A stretch of DNA of 64,000 bases. Origin: Mucisphaera sp965279675. GTDB taxonomy: Bacteria > Planctomycetota > Phycisphaerae > Phycisphaerales > Phycisphaeraceae. The notes beneath the pieces were generated by a model that was not told the DNA's origin, searched no databases, and saw only the letters and a program-made list of their open reading frames with translations. The stretch spans positions 2,728,001-2,792,000 of the forward strand of contig NZ_CBDIIJ010000002.1 in assembly GCF_965279675.1 (NCBI RefSeq). The letters are read 5' to 3'. Positions 51,925 through 59,959 of this stretch are shown in pieces. Both the position numbers and the translations under genes were made by a program. How positions within the stretch are numbered: position 1 is the first letter of the stretch; each line of letters starts with the position of its first letter.

Positions 51925-52480
51925 CGCAGCTCGCTCCCTGTCCTCGATTCCAAGGCATCTTCGCCAGCAAAATCGCCATCCCGCAGGTATCACTCAGCCC
52001 CGCAAACAGAAGCCCTGCGCCGACAAAACCCGACAGCCCGAAGAAGCCCGGGTGAATCAAAAACCCGCCAGTCACACCCAGCAGCACCAGCGAACCGGCC
52101 GCGATCTGCACCTGCCTCATGATCGAGATCGTCCCCTTGCCCCGCACCACCGGCAGGCCGGCCGAAACCCACGCCGACGTCCCGCCCTCCACATTCACCA
52201 CACGCTCGAGCCCCTGCTTAGCGAGCAGTTCGCAGGCTTTGGCACCCCGCCCACCCGACTGGCAAATCACATACACCTCGTCATTCTCACCAGCATGCTC
52301 ACGCACCGCATCAACACTCAACGCGTCGAGTGGCACAGAGATCGCCCCGGGCACATGCACCCCCCGATACTCACCAGCCGTGCGCACATCGATCAAAACC
52401 ACCGCATCCGTAGTTTTCAGAGCCGCGTCCAGAGCAGACACATCGACCGTTCCATATCCATTTGACGCAGTCACAGCCAT
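51917..52480 (-). CDS. Rhodanese domain protein with DUF2892 membrane tail (YgaP-like)
   Basis: The 187-residue protein has a rhodanese domain (about 15-110) with the active cysteine in ICQSGGRGA and a C-terminal DUF2892 membrane domain of two helices (RQVQIAAGSLVLLGVTGGFL and FVGAGLLFAGLSDTCGMAIL). This arrangement matches E. coli YgaP, a membrane-bound sulfurtransferase. It is the third gene after the ArsR regulator and the CoA-disulfide reductase, with 3 bases between it and the preceding stop. A second cysteine lies in the DUF2892 part (SDTCGMA). Confidence 0.9.
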   Translation of the reverse strand: MAVTASNGYGTVDVSALDAALKTTDAVVLIDVRTAGEYRGVHVPGAISVPLDALSVDAVREHAGENDEVYVICQSGGRGAKACELLAKQGLERVVNVEGGTSAWVSAGLPVVRGKGTISIMRQVQIAAGSLVLLGVTGGFLIHPGFFGLSGFVGAGLLFAGLSDTCGMAILLAKMPWNRGQGASCAS

Positions 52481-52483
52481 CAC

Positions 52484-54187
52484 TCACACCTTTCGTCTCA
52501 GCACCGAAGCGTCACCATGACGCACAGCACGCGAACGAACCGTCGCCCCGCCCGACAGCTCAATCACCTCAGAGAATCCCTGCTGCAAAAGCAAACGCGC
52601 CGCCACGTGACTCCGGACACCCGAGGCGCAGCTCACCACCGTCGGCCGCGATGGGTCCAATTCGCCCAGCCGAGACCTCAGCTCATCAAGCGGAATCTCG
52701 ATCGCGCCCGAAATACCCGCCAACGCAACCCGCTCGATCTCACCCGCCGTGCGCACATCGACCACCTGATACCCGCTCAGGTCTTCATCCGCCGCGGCAA
52801 AACGATCAAAGCCATCGATCTGATTGCACGCCGCAAACGCAGCCATATGCAGCACATCCTTCGCAGAACCAAAAGGCGGCGCATAAGCCAGGTCCAGACC
52901 CGCCAGATCACGAACCGTTCCCTTCATCGCCATCAGCGTGGCCACCACGTCCAGACGCTTATCCACCCCCTCATGCCCAACCGCCTGAACCCCCAGCACG
53001 CGCCCGTCCTTTGAGTCATACACCAGCTTCAGCGTCACCGGCCGCGCGCCCGGGAAATATCCCGCGTGATGGTTCGCGATCACCGTCACCGAATCGACCT
53101 CAACCCCAAAACGCTCCGCCGATCGAACCGTCAGCCCCGTCTGACCCGCCGCCACCTCAAACACCCGCACGATCGACGTCCCGAAAACGTCCGCCATCTC
53201 ATCCGACCGATTGATCGCCGCGTGCGTTCCCGCGATCCGGCCCGCCCGATTCGCCGGCCCCGCCAACGCAACCCGCATCGGCAGACCCGTCGGCCCGTAC
53301 GCATACGCCACCGAATCCCCCACCGCATAGATATCCGGATCCGACGTCCGCATGAAGCGATCGACCGTGACACCACCGCTGGCACCAAGCGTCAGCCCAG
53401 CCTCCTTGGCCAACTCGGTATTCGGAATCACCCCGATCCCGAACACCACGATCCCCGCTTCCAACGCATCGCCTGTACGAAGTGAAACACGCAGTCGCCC
53501 ACCATCCCGGTCGATCCGAACCACCTCGTTATCAACCCGAAGATCCACGTTAGCCTCGCGCAAGGCCTCTGCCACCGGCACCGCCATCTCAGGATCCAGC
53601 AAAGCCATGACCTGAGGCGACCGCTCAATCAGGCTCACTTCGAGCCCTCTCCGACGCAGCTGCTCAGCCATCTCAAGACCGATGTAACCGCCACCCACCA
53701 CCACCGCACGCCGATGATCCATGCCCTCAAGATGCGAGTCAATCGCATCCGTATCCTCAAGGTTACGCAGCGTAAACACGCCTTCCAGCGACGCCCCCTC
53801 AATCTCTGGCCGTATCGGACGGGCACCCGTAGCAAGTATCAGCTTGTCATACGCCAGCTTGATCTGCGAGCCATCCTCATGACGCAGCACAACCACCTGC
53901 TTGGTCTCTCGATCAATCGCGATCGCCTCATGCCGCGTCCGAACATCCAGATTAAATCGCCCCCGCAATAACTCGGCCGAAGCCACCGTCAGCTTCTCCC
54001 GCTGCTCAATCTCTCTGCCCAGGTAATAAGGCAGCCCGCAGTTCGCAAACGATACATCCCGATCCTTCTCCAGCAGAATGATCTCGGCATGCTCAACCAT
54101 CCGCCTGGCACGCGCCGCCGCAGATGCTCCTCCGGCCACACCTCCCACGATCACAATGCGCCGCCGATCAACCCGCACGTCCGCCAT
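52484..54187 (-). CDS. CoA-disulfide reductase with C-terminal rhodanese domain
   Basis: The 567-residue flavoprotein has an N-terminal FAD motif (VIVGGVAGGASAAARAR), the single redox cysteine C50 in SFANCGLPYYLG, an NAD(P)H motif (VVVGGGYIGLEMAEQLR), a dimerisation domain, and a C-terminal rhodanese domain (about 465-560) with the active cysteine in VVSCASGVRSH. Such CDR-RHD fusions reduce CoA disulfide or CoA persulfide and link to sulfur or redox stress. The start is ATG 54187 after GTG 54190. It lies 12 bases after the arsR stop and 3 bases before the YgaP-like gene. Confidence 0.9.
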   Translation of the reverse strand: MADVRVDRRRIVIVGGVAGGASAAARARRMVEHAEIILLEKDRDVSFANCGLPYYLGREIEQREKLTVASAELLRGRFNLDVRTRHEAIAIDRETKQVVVLRHEDGSQIKLAYDKLILATGARPIRPEIEGASLEGVFTLRNLEDTDAIDSHLEGMDHRRAVVVGGGYIGLEMAEQLRRRGLEVSLIERSPQVMALLDPEMAVPVAEALREANVDLRVDNEVVRIDRDGGRLRVSLRTGDALEAGIVVFGIGVIPNTELAKEAGLTLGASGGVTVDRFMRTSDPDIYAVGDSVAYAYGPTGLPMRVALAGPANRAGRIAGTHAAINRSDEMADVFGTSIVRVFEVAAGQTGLTVRSAERFGVEVDSVTVIANHHAGYFPGARPVTLKLVYDSKDGRVLGVQAVGHEGVDKRLDVVATLMAMKGTVRDLAGLDLAYAPPFGSAKDVLHMAAFAACNQIDGFDRFAAADEDLSGYQVVDVRTAGEIERVALAGISGAIEIPLDELRSRLGELDPSRPTVVSCASGVRSHVAARLLLQQGFSEVIELSGGATVRSRAVRHGDASVLRRKV

Positions 54188-54199
54188 CACGGAATCCTC

Positions 54200-54541
54200 T
54201 CAATCAACACTGACCTGGCCCAGACGTTCAAGGTCAGACCCGTGACGCCGCAGGCACTCGATAATGAAACCAACCGCCGGGTGCGCCACCCTGTAAAAAC
54301 AGGCGCGCCCGTCTCGTTCGCACACCACCAGGCGTTGGCCACGCAGCTGGGCCAGATGGCCCGAAACCGCCGCCTGTGGGTACCCGATCACCGCGGCCAA
54401 AGCACTCACCGACAGCCTCTGGTTCATCAGCGTCTCCACAATCCGCAGCCGAACAGGATGCCCCAGCACCCGCAGGATCGGTGCCGCCGCTTCCAGCAAC
54501 TCCCACGGCAGCGATCCTTTTGTAAGCTCGGCGTTAGACAT
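54200..54541 (-). CDS. ArsR-family transcriptional regulator
   Basis: The 113-residue winged-helix protein has the ArsR/SmtB DNA-binding region with HPVRLRIVETLMNQRLSVSA and the recognition helix AAVSGHLAQLRGQRLVV, followed by the wing. Three cysteines lie at about 74, 80 and 95 (VVCERDGRAC, IIEC) and could form a thiol or metal sensor. The gene heads an operon with a CoA-disulfide reductase and a YgaP-like sulfurtransferase, so a role like persulfide-sensing BigR/SqrR is plausible. The -10 element TACTAT is exactly 6 bases before the ATG. Confidence 0.9.
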   Translation of the reverse strand: MSNAELTKGSLPWELLEAAAPILRVLGHPVRLRIVETLMNQRLSVSALAAVIGYPQAAVSGHLAQLRGQRLVVCERDGRACFYRVAHPAVGFIIECLRRHGSDLERLGQVSVD

Positions 54542-54547
54542 GACATC

Positions 54548-54575
54548 ATAGTATCAAGATAATTAGATACGTCAA
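54548..54575 (-). promoter_or_regulatory. Promoter and operator-like palindrome of the arsR operon
   Basis: Read on the minus strand, -35 TTGACG (54570-54575) and -10 TACTAT (54548-54553) are spaced by 16 bases. The spacer and the -10 edge carry an inverted repeat GTATC/GATAC (54551-54555 and 54566-54570). The repeat overlaps the promoter, as expected for autorepression by the ArsR protein. The predicted transcript starts at the ATG. Confidence 0.75.
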
Positions 54576-54624
54576 GCCCGCAAGCCTCAGCTATCTTCCA
54601 ACACACCACCCGACGAGAGCCGCC

Positions 54625-55182
54625 ATGTTCAATCCCGATCTGCCCACCCACTGGTTCCTGCTGATGCTCGCCAAAGAGTTCATCTTCCCAGTGCTCGGGC
54701 CTGTCATCCTCGCCACCGCACTCTTCTACACCCGCCACCACTTCCGGGTCACCCGCGTCGCCAGCCACATCTCGCGTTTCAACTCATCCGAAGTGATGAA
54801 ACTCCGCGCTTCCACCGACCGCTGGCTCGAAAGCATCGAGGCCCCCACCGAGGCCGGCGAAGCCCCGAACGAAGCCGAAATCCGCCGACGCATCAACGCC
54901 TTCCTCGACAGCCGGGAAGACCACGACCGCGCCACCCACACCGACATCCGCACCTTCTGCAATCACTTCCAGGAACTCGGCACCGAACACAAGCAGGGCC
55001 TGCTCGCCAAGCGATTCTGCTACGAGGTCTTCGACTACCTGGTCCCGCACTACTACGAACGCCTCAAGCCCTACATCGAGGCCCGCCGCACCCGCGACAG
55101 CCCCTTCCTCTACCGCAAGTTCGAGATGCTAGCCGAACGGTACGCCGCCTCCAACCAGCAGCGCGAAAAACGCGCCCGCTAA
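54625..55182 (+). CDS. Hypothetical protein with N-terminal membrane helix
   Basis: This 185-residue protein has one predicted transmembrane segment near 12-36 (LMLAKEFIFPVLGPVILATA), followed by a charged helical domain of about 150 residues (RFNSSEVMKLRASTDRWLES, FCYEVFDYLVPHYYERLK). The pattern resembles DUF4760-type proteins, but I cannot confirm it. GAGAG lies 6 bases before the ATG. The gene is divergent from the arsR operon with an 83-base spacer that carries the arsR promoter. Function unknown. Confidence 0.7.
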   Translation: MFNPDLPTHWFLLMLAKEFIFPVLGPVILATALFYTRHHFRVTRVASHISRFNSSEVMKLRASTDRWLESIEAPTEAGEAPNEAEIRRRINAFLDSREDHDRATHTDIRTFCNHFQELGTEHKQGLLAKRFCYEVFDYLVPHYYERLKPYIEARRTRDSPFLYRKFEMLAERYAASNQQREKRAR

Positions 55183-55212
55183 TCCCGACGCACAGCCAGC
55201 AAGGAACATCAC

Positions 55213-55845
55213 TTGATCGGTATCTTCGGCTACGGCTCACTCATCCAGACCGACTCACGCCTCACAACCGTCGCTAAAGCCCAGACGGCTCAGCCCTGCC
55301 TGCTCGCCGGCTACGAGCGCCTCTGGAACACCCGCGCCTACTTCCTGGGCGGAGGCATCAGCTTCCTCGGCCTCCGCCCCCAGGCCGACCACCAGACCAA
55401 CGGCGTCTTCTTCCTCGTTGACCTCGACGGCTACGACGCCCTCCGCCAACGAGAGACCGGCTACGTTCCTGTTAACCTAGAAGCCGACCAACTCCTCCCC
55501 GTCGCAGATAACAAACAATACCTCCAAGCCGACATCGCCCGCGCCGACCGCCTCATCACCTTCTGCTCCGCCGACAGCCTCGAACCCACCGCCACCTACC
55601 CCATCGTCCAGTCCTACCTCGACATCTGCCTCACCGGCTGCCTGGAGATCGACGACCACCTCAACCAGCCCGATCACGACTTTACCCGCCAGTTCCTGGA
55701 TACCACCTCCGGCTGGAACGAGCACTGGGTCAACGACCGCATCCATCCCCGCCGCCCCTTCGCCGCCTGCCCCCGAGCCCGCGACATCGACAACGCCCTC
55801 CGCCAGACCCTCCCCCACCTCGTCGACCTGATCCGCAACGAATAG
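55213..55845 (+). CDS. Gamma-glutamylcyclotransferase-like protein
   Basis: The 210-residue protein opens with IGIFGYGSLIQTDSR, the GGCT/ChaC signature (GYGSL) near 6-10, and has a glutamate near the expected catalytic position (RQRETGYVPV). The family includes gamma-glutamylcyclotransferases and other small-molecule cyclases, so the exact reaction is uncertain. It starts with TTG 55213, preceded by AAGGA 7 bases upstream, and lies 30 bases after the preceding gene. The C-terminal half is less conserved. Confidence 0.78.
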   Translation: MIGIFGYGSLIQTDSRLTTVAKAQTAQPCLLAGYERLWNTRAYFLGGGISFLGLRPQADHQTNGVFFLVDLDGYDALRQRETGYVPVNLEADQLLPVADNKQYLQADIARADRLITFCSADSLEPTATYPIVQSYLDICLTGCLEIDDHLNQPDHDFTRQFLDTTSGWNEHWVNDRIHPRRPFAACPRARDIDNALRQTLPHLVDLIRNE

Positions 55846-55959
55846 TAATACGCTGCCATCTGATCGTTCATGCGAATCGCAGTTTCTTCGCTAGCTGATA
55901 CCCGATGTCCAGCATCGGAAGCTATGGAGGCTGCCCATTCCCGACGCCTACTGGGTTCT

Positions 55960-57177
55960 CTACCCGCCACCCCCCAACTGACCCACCACCCCCTCAACCA
56001 CACCCTCCTCCAGATCCGCCCGAAGCGACACCCGCACCCGCGCCGCACCCGGAGCCACTGTTGGCGGCCGGATCGCCACCGCCAGATAACCCGCCGCCTC
56101 CAACCGCTCCGACAACGCCACCGCCTCCGCCGTCTCACCCACCACCAATGGCACAATCGGCGTCACAACACCCGTCGCCAACTCAGGCAACGTCCAACCG
56201 TGTGCTAGCAACTGCTCTCGCAACCCCCGCGACACACCCGCCAAACGTTCTCGCCGCTCCGGCTCATCGCGCACCACTTCGAGGGCCGCCAGAATCGCCG
56301 CCACCTGACCGGCCGGCGGGGCCGTCGTGTAAATCAGCGACCGCGCCCGGTTCACCAGCGTATCGATCAACACCCGGGACCCTGTCACGATCCCGCCGAC
56401 ACCTCCCAACGCCTTGCTTGCCGTACTCACTGTCGCGAAAACACGATCAGTCACGCCCTGCAACGCAACCAGCCCCGCACCCGATGCACCAAGCACGCCC
56501 GTGCCATGCGCCTCATCCACAATCACCTGCGCGCCATGCTGCTCCGCCACCTCGCACAACGCAGGCAGGTCCGCCGCGTCCCCATCCATCGAGAACACCG
56601 AGTCTGTCAATACATAGCACCGCCGATGTGAACCAGCATGCCTGCCGAGCAGCACCCCGAGACGCTCATAATCCCCATGCGGAAACGAACGGCACATCGC
56701 CCCGCTGCTCCGCGCCGCATCGATCAGGCTCGCATGACTCAGCTTGTCGAAGAGGATCACATCCCCGGCCTCCGCCACACTCGTCAGCAACGCCAGATTT
56801 GCCAGGTACCCCGATCCCAGCATCACCGCAGCCTCCGCATGCTTGAACGCCGCGAACGCCTCCTCCACCTCCCGATGTACGGGCAGATGCCCAGTCACGA
56901 GCCGACTCGCGCCGCTCCCCGCACCATACCGCTCTGTCGCCCGGACAGCCGCCTCAACCACCCGTGGATGACGGCTCAATCCCAGATAGTCGTTCGAAGC
57001 CAGATTCACCAGCCGCCTGCCACCCCGCTCAACAACTGCTCCCGTACCCTCGGTCACAACAAGCGAGCGGCGAAGGCCCTCGGCCTCACGTCGCTCGAGT
57101 TCTCGTTTCAGTTGGTCATCAATCGACGAAGCCCGTCCCGCCCCATCGGTGCTAGAGAGCGTCGTCGTCATCGTCAT
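55960..57177 (-). CDS. bioF: 8-amino-7-oxononanoate synthase
   Basis: The 405-residue PLP enzyme has SNDYLGLSRHP at 61-71, GAGSGASRLVTGHLPVHREV near 85-104, the DEAHGTGVLG motif (D221, H224) and the PLP lysine K255 in STASKALGGVGG. It condenses pimeloyl-ACP and alanine in biotin synthesis. K255 sits in STASK, where most BioF proteins have TLSK. The start overlaps the end of the HU gene by 26 bases. In the same window birA uses biotin, but other bio genes are absent; related KBL is the alternative. Confidence 0.85.
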   Translation of the reverse strand: MTMTTTLSSTDGAGRASSIDDQLKRELERREAEGLRRSLVVTEGTGAVVERGGRRLVNLASNDYLGLSRHPRVVEAAVRATERYGAGSGASRLVTGHLPVHREVEEAFAAFKHAEAAVMLGSGYLANLALLTSVAEAGDVILFDKLSHASLIDAARSSGAMCRSFPHGDYERLGVLLGRHAGSHRRCYVLTDSVFSMDGDAADLPALCEVAEQHGAQVIVDEAHGTGVLGASGAGLVALQGVTDRVFATVSTASKALGGVGGIVTGSRVLIDTLVNRARSLIYTTAPPAGQVAAILAALEVVRDEPERRERLAGVSRGLREQLLAHGWTLPELATGVVTPIVPLVVGETAEAVALSERLEAAGYLAVAIRPPTVAPGAARVRVSLRADLEEGVVEGVVGQLGGGG

Positions 57178-57487
57178 CGGTCAGGTCCACGGTCGCCAGT
57201 TCATCGCCGGACAGCGTCTGCTTCATCAAACGCCCCACCTTGAACTTCACCGTCCGCTTGGGAGGAACCTCCACCGGCTCCAGCGTCTTGGGGTTCTGAG
57301 CCATCCTGGCCTGCCGCTGCTTGACCTCAAACACGCCGAAGTCCCGAAACTCCAAGCGGTTACCCTTGCCAAGCTCAACAATAATGCTGTCCAGAAAGCT
57401 CTGGACAATCCGCTTCACAACCACCCGCTTCTGCCCCGTGGCTTCCGCGATCTGATCAATCAGCTCTTTTTTCGTGATCGTCGCCAT
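57152..57487 (-). CDS. HU/IHF family DNA-binding protein with acidic tail
   Basis: The 111-residue nucleoid protein has the HU pattern: KKELIDQIAEATGQKRVVVK at 6-25, RDFGVFEVKQRQARMAQNPK and RTVKFKVGR. It is about 20 residues longer than standard HU, with an acidic C-terminus (VDLTDDDDDDAL), which is unusual and may weaken DNA binding or mediate protein contacts. A strong promoter lies about 97 bases upstream. The 3' end overlaps bioF by 26 bases; the GACGAT repeats encoding the aspartates also encode the start of bioF. Confidence 0.9.
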   Translation of the reverse strand: MATITKKELIDQIAEATGQKRVVVKRIVQSFLDSIIVELGKGNRLEFRDFGVFEVKQRQARMAQNPKTLEPVEVPPKRTVKFKVGRLMKQTLSGDELATVDLTDDDDDDAL

Positions 57488-57583
57488 GCATTCGCCCTAC
57501 GAGGTCCGTCGCCAGACGGCTGACTTACCCAGGTTCACAACGTCGCGGTCACAGGCCCAAACCGTCGCCCGCACAACGATTTC

Positions 57584-57612
57584 AGTATGACGCTCACACC
57601 GGGGCAGGTCAA
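57584..57612 (-). promoter_or_regulatory. Promoter of the HU gene
   Basis: On the minus strand TTGACC (57607-57612) and CATACT (57584-57589) are separated by 17 bases, a good housekeeping-type promoter. Predicted start near 57577 gives a leader of about 90 bases. Confidence 0.68.
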
Positions 57613-57650
57613 GCGGCAAACCATTGCAAACAGTGAAATTAGCACACTGC

Positions 57651-57679
57651 TTGAGCCCCGCATCAACCCCTTCTAGCAT
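57651..57679 (+). promoter_or_regulatory. Promoter of def
   Basis: TTGAGC (57651-57656) and TAGCAT (57674-57679) are spaced by 17 bases. The -10 lies exactly 6 bases before the def ATG, so the transcript should begin at or next to the start codon (leaderless). Confidence 0.68.
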
Positions 57680-57685
57680 GCCTAT

Positions 57686-58201
57686 ATGTCCGTCGATCCC
57701 TCTCAACTCGCCATCATCCATCACCCAAACCCCGTTCTGCGCCAGAAAGCCAGGCCCATCCCCGAGATCACCGACGAGGTCCGCGCGGTCGCCCAACGCA
57801 TGCTCGACATCATGCACGAAGCGCCTGGCGTCGGCCTCGCCGCACCCCAGGTCGGCCTCAGCTGGCGACTCTTTGTCGCCAACCCAACCGGCGAGCCCGA
57901 GGACGACAGCATCTATATCAACCCCAGATTCATCGAGTTAGGGCGCGAACAGGAAGCCGCCGATGAAGGCTGCCTCAGCCTCCCGGACATCACCTGCGCC
58001 GTCCGCCGGCCCATCACCGCCACCATCGAAGCCCAGAACGAGCAAGGCGAAACCATCACCCTCACCGCCGAAGGCTTCCCCGCACGTGTCTGGCAGCACG
58101 AGTACGACCACCTCGAAGGCACCATGATCATCGACAAGATGACCCCCACCGACCGCATCGCCAACCGCAAGGCCCTCAAAGCCCTGGAAGACGCCCGATG
58201 A
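57686..58201 (+). CDS. def: Peptide deformylase
   Basis: A 171-residue metalloprotease that removes the formyl group from new proteins. The three motifs are GVGLAAPQVG at 48-57, EGCLSLP with metal ligand C96, and QHEYDHLEG with H138, E139 and H142. The start codon is supported by the TAGCAT element 6 bases upstream. It overlaps fmt by 4 bases (ATGA), a usual gene pair that acts in the formylation cycle. Confidence 0.96.
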   Translation: MSVDPSQLAIIHHPNPVLRQKARPIPEITDEVRAVAQRMLDIMHEAPGVGLAAPQVGLSWRLFVANPTGEPEDDSIYINPRFIELGREQEAADEGCLSLPDITCAVRRPITATIEAQNEQGETITLTAEGFPARVWQHEYDHLEGTMIIDKMTPTDRIANRKALKALEDAR

Positions 58202-59205
58202 AGCTTCTCTACGCCGGATCCGGCGCCTTCGGCTTACCCACCCTCCAGCACCTCTACCAGCACCACGAGATCGTTGGCGTCGTCACCCAGCCCGACAAGC
58301 CCGCCGGCCGCAAACGAATCCTCACCCCCACACCCATCGCCGAATGGGCCGTCGAGCAGAAGCTCCCCATCCTCAAATCCCAGAACATCAACAGCGAAGA
58401 GGAACTCGCCCAACTCCGCGACTGGCAACCCGAGGCCGGCATCGTCATCGCCTTCGGCCAGAAACTCGGACCCGAGTCAATCGCAGCCATGGGCAGGCTC
58501 GCCGTCAACCTCCACGCCTCCCTGCTGCCCAAATACCGCGGGGCCGCCCCCATCAACTGGGCCATGATCGAAGGTGAAACCCGAACCGGTGTCTCCGTCA
58601 TCGGCCTCGCTCAACGCATGGACGCCGGAGCCGTCTACGCCCAGGCCGATCTCGCCATCGACCCCAAAGAAACCGCCGGCGAACTCCACGACCGCCTGGC
58701 CCTCCTGGGACCCAACGCCATCGCCCAGGTCCTCAACCAACTCGCAACCAACACCCTCCGGCCCATCGAGCAGGACCACACCCTCGCCACCAAGGCCCCC
58801 AAATTCACCAAGGCCGACGGCACCGTCGACTTCAATCAGACCTGCCACCGCGTCCGCTGCCGCATCCACGGCCTCACGCCCTGGCCCGGCTGCCGCGTCC
58901 GCTGGGTCGCCGCCGACGGCACCGACCAGGGCGAACTCCACCTCCGCCGCGTCGCCGAAGTCCCCGACCTCTCCTGCACCGTCGGCCTCGAAGCCATCGA
59001 CCGCCCACCCGCACCCGGCACGCTCCTCGCACCCACCGAAGACAACCGCCACCAGACCGACCTCATCGCCACGCCCGATGGCGCCATCCGCCTCCTCGAA
59101 GTCCAGGCCCCAGGTCGCAAAGCCATGAGCTTCGCCGACTTCCAAAAAGGCAAAGCCATGCAACCCGGCGACCGTCTGTTGCCGCTAACGCCCGAGCCTG
59201 CGTAA
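58198..59205 (+). CDS. fmt: Methionyl-tRNA formyltransferase
   Basis: The 335-residue enzyme formylates initiator Met-tRNA. Visible are an N-terminal Rossmann domain (LLYAGSGAFGLPTLQHL), the catalytic HASLLPKYRGAAPINWAM segment with the N/H/D triad context (VNLHASLLP, RMDAGAVYAQ), and a C-terminal OB-like domain. Length and order match the family. It is translationally coupled to def, and its end overlaps the convergent PEP-CTERM gene by 21 bases. Confidence 0.95.
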   Translation: MKLLYAGSGAFGLPTLQHLYQHHEIVGVVTQPDKPAGRKRILTPTPIAEWAVEQKLPILKSQNINSEEELAQLRDWQPEAGIVIAFGQKLGPESIAAMGRLAVNLHASLLPKYRGAAPINWAMIEGETRTGVSVIGLAQRMDAGAVYAQADLAIDPKETAGELHDRLALLGPNAIAQVLNQLATNTLRPIEQDHTLATKAPKFTKADGTVDFNQTCHRVRCRIHGLTPWPGCRVRWVAADGTDQGELHLRRVAEVPDLSCTVGLEAIDRPPAPGTLLAPTEDNRHQTDLIATPDGAIRLLEVQAPGRKAMSFADFQKGKAMQPGDRLLPLTPEPA

Positions 59206-59883
59206 CACCAGGCACAGAACACCAAGCCCAACAACCATTGACGAAGGCTCAGGCACCCGAAGCGAAAAATCAAAAATCGCCTCAGGTCCCGAGAATGAAC
59301 CATCATTCGCTGTTGCCACCGCCGTGATCGTGTAGTCGCCAGGCGTCAGCGTCCCCCAGTAACCCTCGGGCCCCGTAAACAGCACACCACCGAAAAACCC
59401 CACAAACTCACCCACCTCCTCCTCCGCAATCACACCATCCGGCCCACTGAGCACCACCGAAGCATGATTGAAGCCCGAATCAGCACTGATAAAGCCGTTC
59501 AGGCTGTAGTCGATGGGCTCGGTCACCGTAAACCCCACTTCGAGGTAGCTCGAACCTCCCGCAAACCCCGTCCCGACACCGCCGCCGCCCGAGCCCGTCC
59601 CCGTACCTTCGCCACTGATCACCCAGGGCAGCACCTGCGATGTCTGCAGCGCCACCCCAGTGCCACCGCCGCCGAACTCGGTGCCGGTGTAGCTGAACGT
59701 CAGCAGGTCGTCGTAAAGGCCGAAACCAGCCGCAGACACCTGCTGACTCTGAGTGCCTGCAGCATCACCCGCCGAGGCTGTCAGCGTCCGTGTCTGGTAG
59801 TTTAGGATCACCCCCGCCGAAGCCATCGTCTCCACCAGAATCAACACAGAGAGTCCCGCTGCCAATGAATGCCAGTGACGCAT
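59185..59883 (-). CDS. PEP-CTERM sorting domain protein
   Basis: The 232-residue secreted protein has a signal peptide of about 22 residues (LAAGLSVLILVETMASAG), a mature region rich in Gly, Thr and Ser with beta-strand character, and a classic C-terminal PEP-CTERM anchor: VPEPSSMVVGLGVLCLVLRR. Such tails are processed by an exosortase during export to the cell surface or outside; no exosortase gene is in this window. AGGAGG lies 6 bases before the ATG, and a promoter is found upstream. Function of the mature part is unknown. Confidence 0.85.
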   Translation of the reverse strand: MRHWHSLAAGLSVLILVETMASAGVILNYQTRTLTASAGDAAGTQSQQVSAAGFGLYDDLLTFSYTGTEFGGGGTGVALQTSQVLPWVISGEGTGTGSGGGGVGTGFAGGSSYLEVGFTVTEPIDYSLNGFISADSGFNHASVVLSGPDGVIAEEEVGEFVGFFGGVLFTGPEGYWGTLTPGDYTITAVATANDGSFSGPEAIFDFSLRVPEPSSMVVGLGVLCLVLRRLGR

Positions 59884-59926
59884 CGCCTGCCTCCTCTATC
59901 TCAGGATGAATAAGCCTGAAGACCCG

Positions 59927-59954
59927 AGTGTAGGCGATAATGACGAAATCCCAA
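59927..59954 (-). promoter_or_regulatory. Promoter of the PEP-CTERM gene
   Basis: On the minus strand TTGGGA (59949-59954) and TACACT (59927-59932) are separated by 16 bases. The leader of about 40 bases carries AGGAGG, so this gene uses ordinary Shine-Dalgarno initiation. Confidence 0.58.
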
Positions 59955-59959
59955 GCGTT

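Noticed and set aside
52462..53214. 250-codon plus-strand frame opposite the CoA-disulfide reductase
   Set aside because: Pro/Arg/Ser-rich shadow without any domain.
55905..56846. 313-codon Pro/Ser-rich plus-strand frame
   Set aside because: Antisense of bioF; composition is that of a C-rich shadow.
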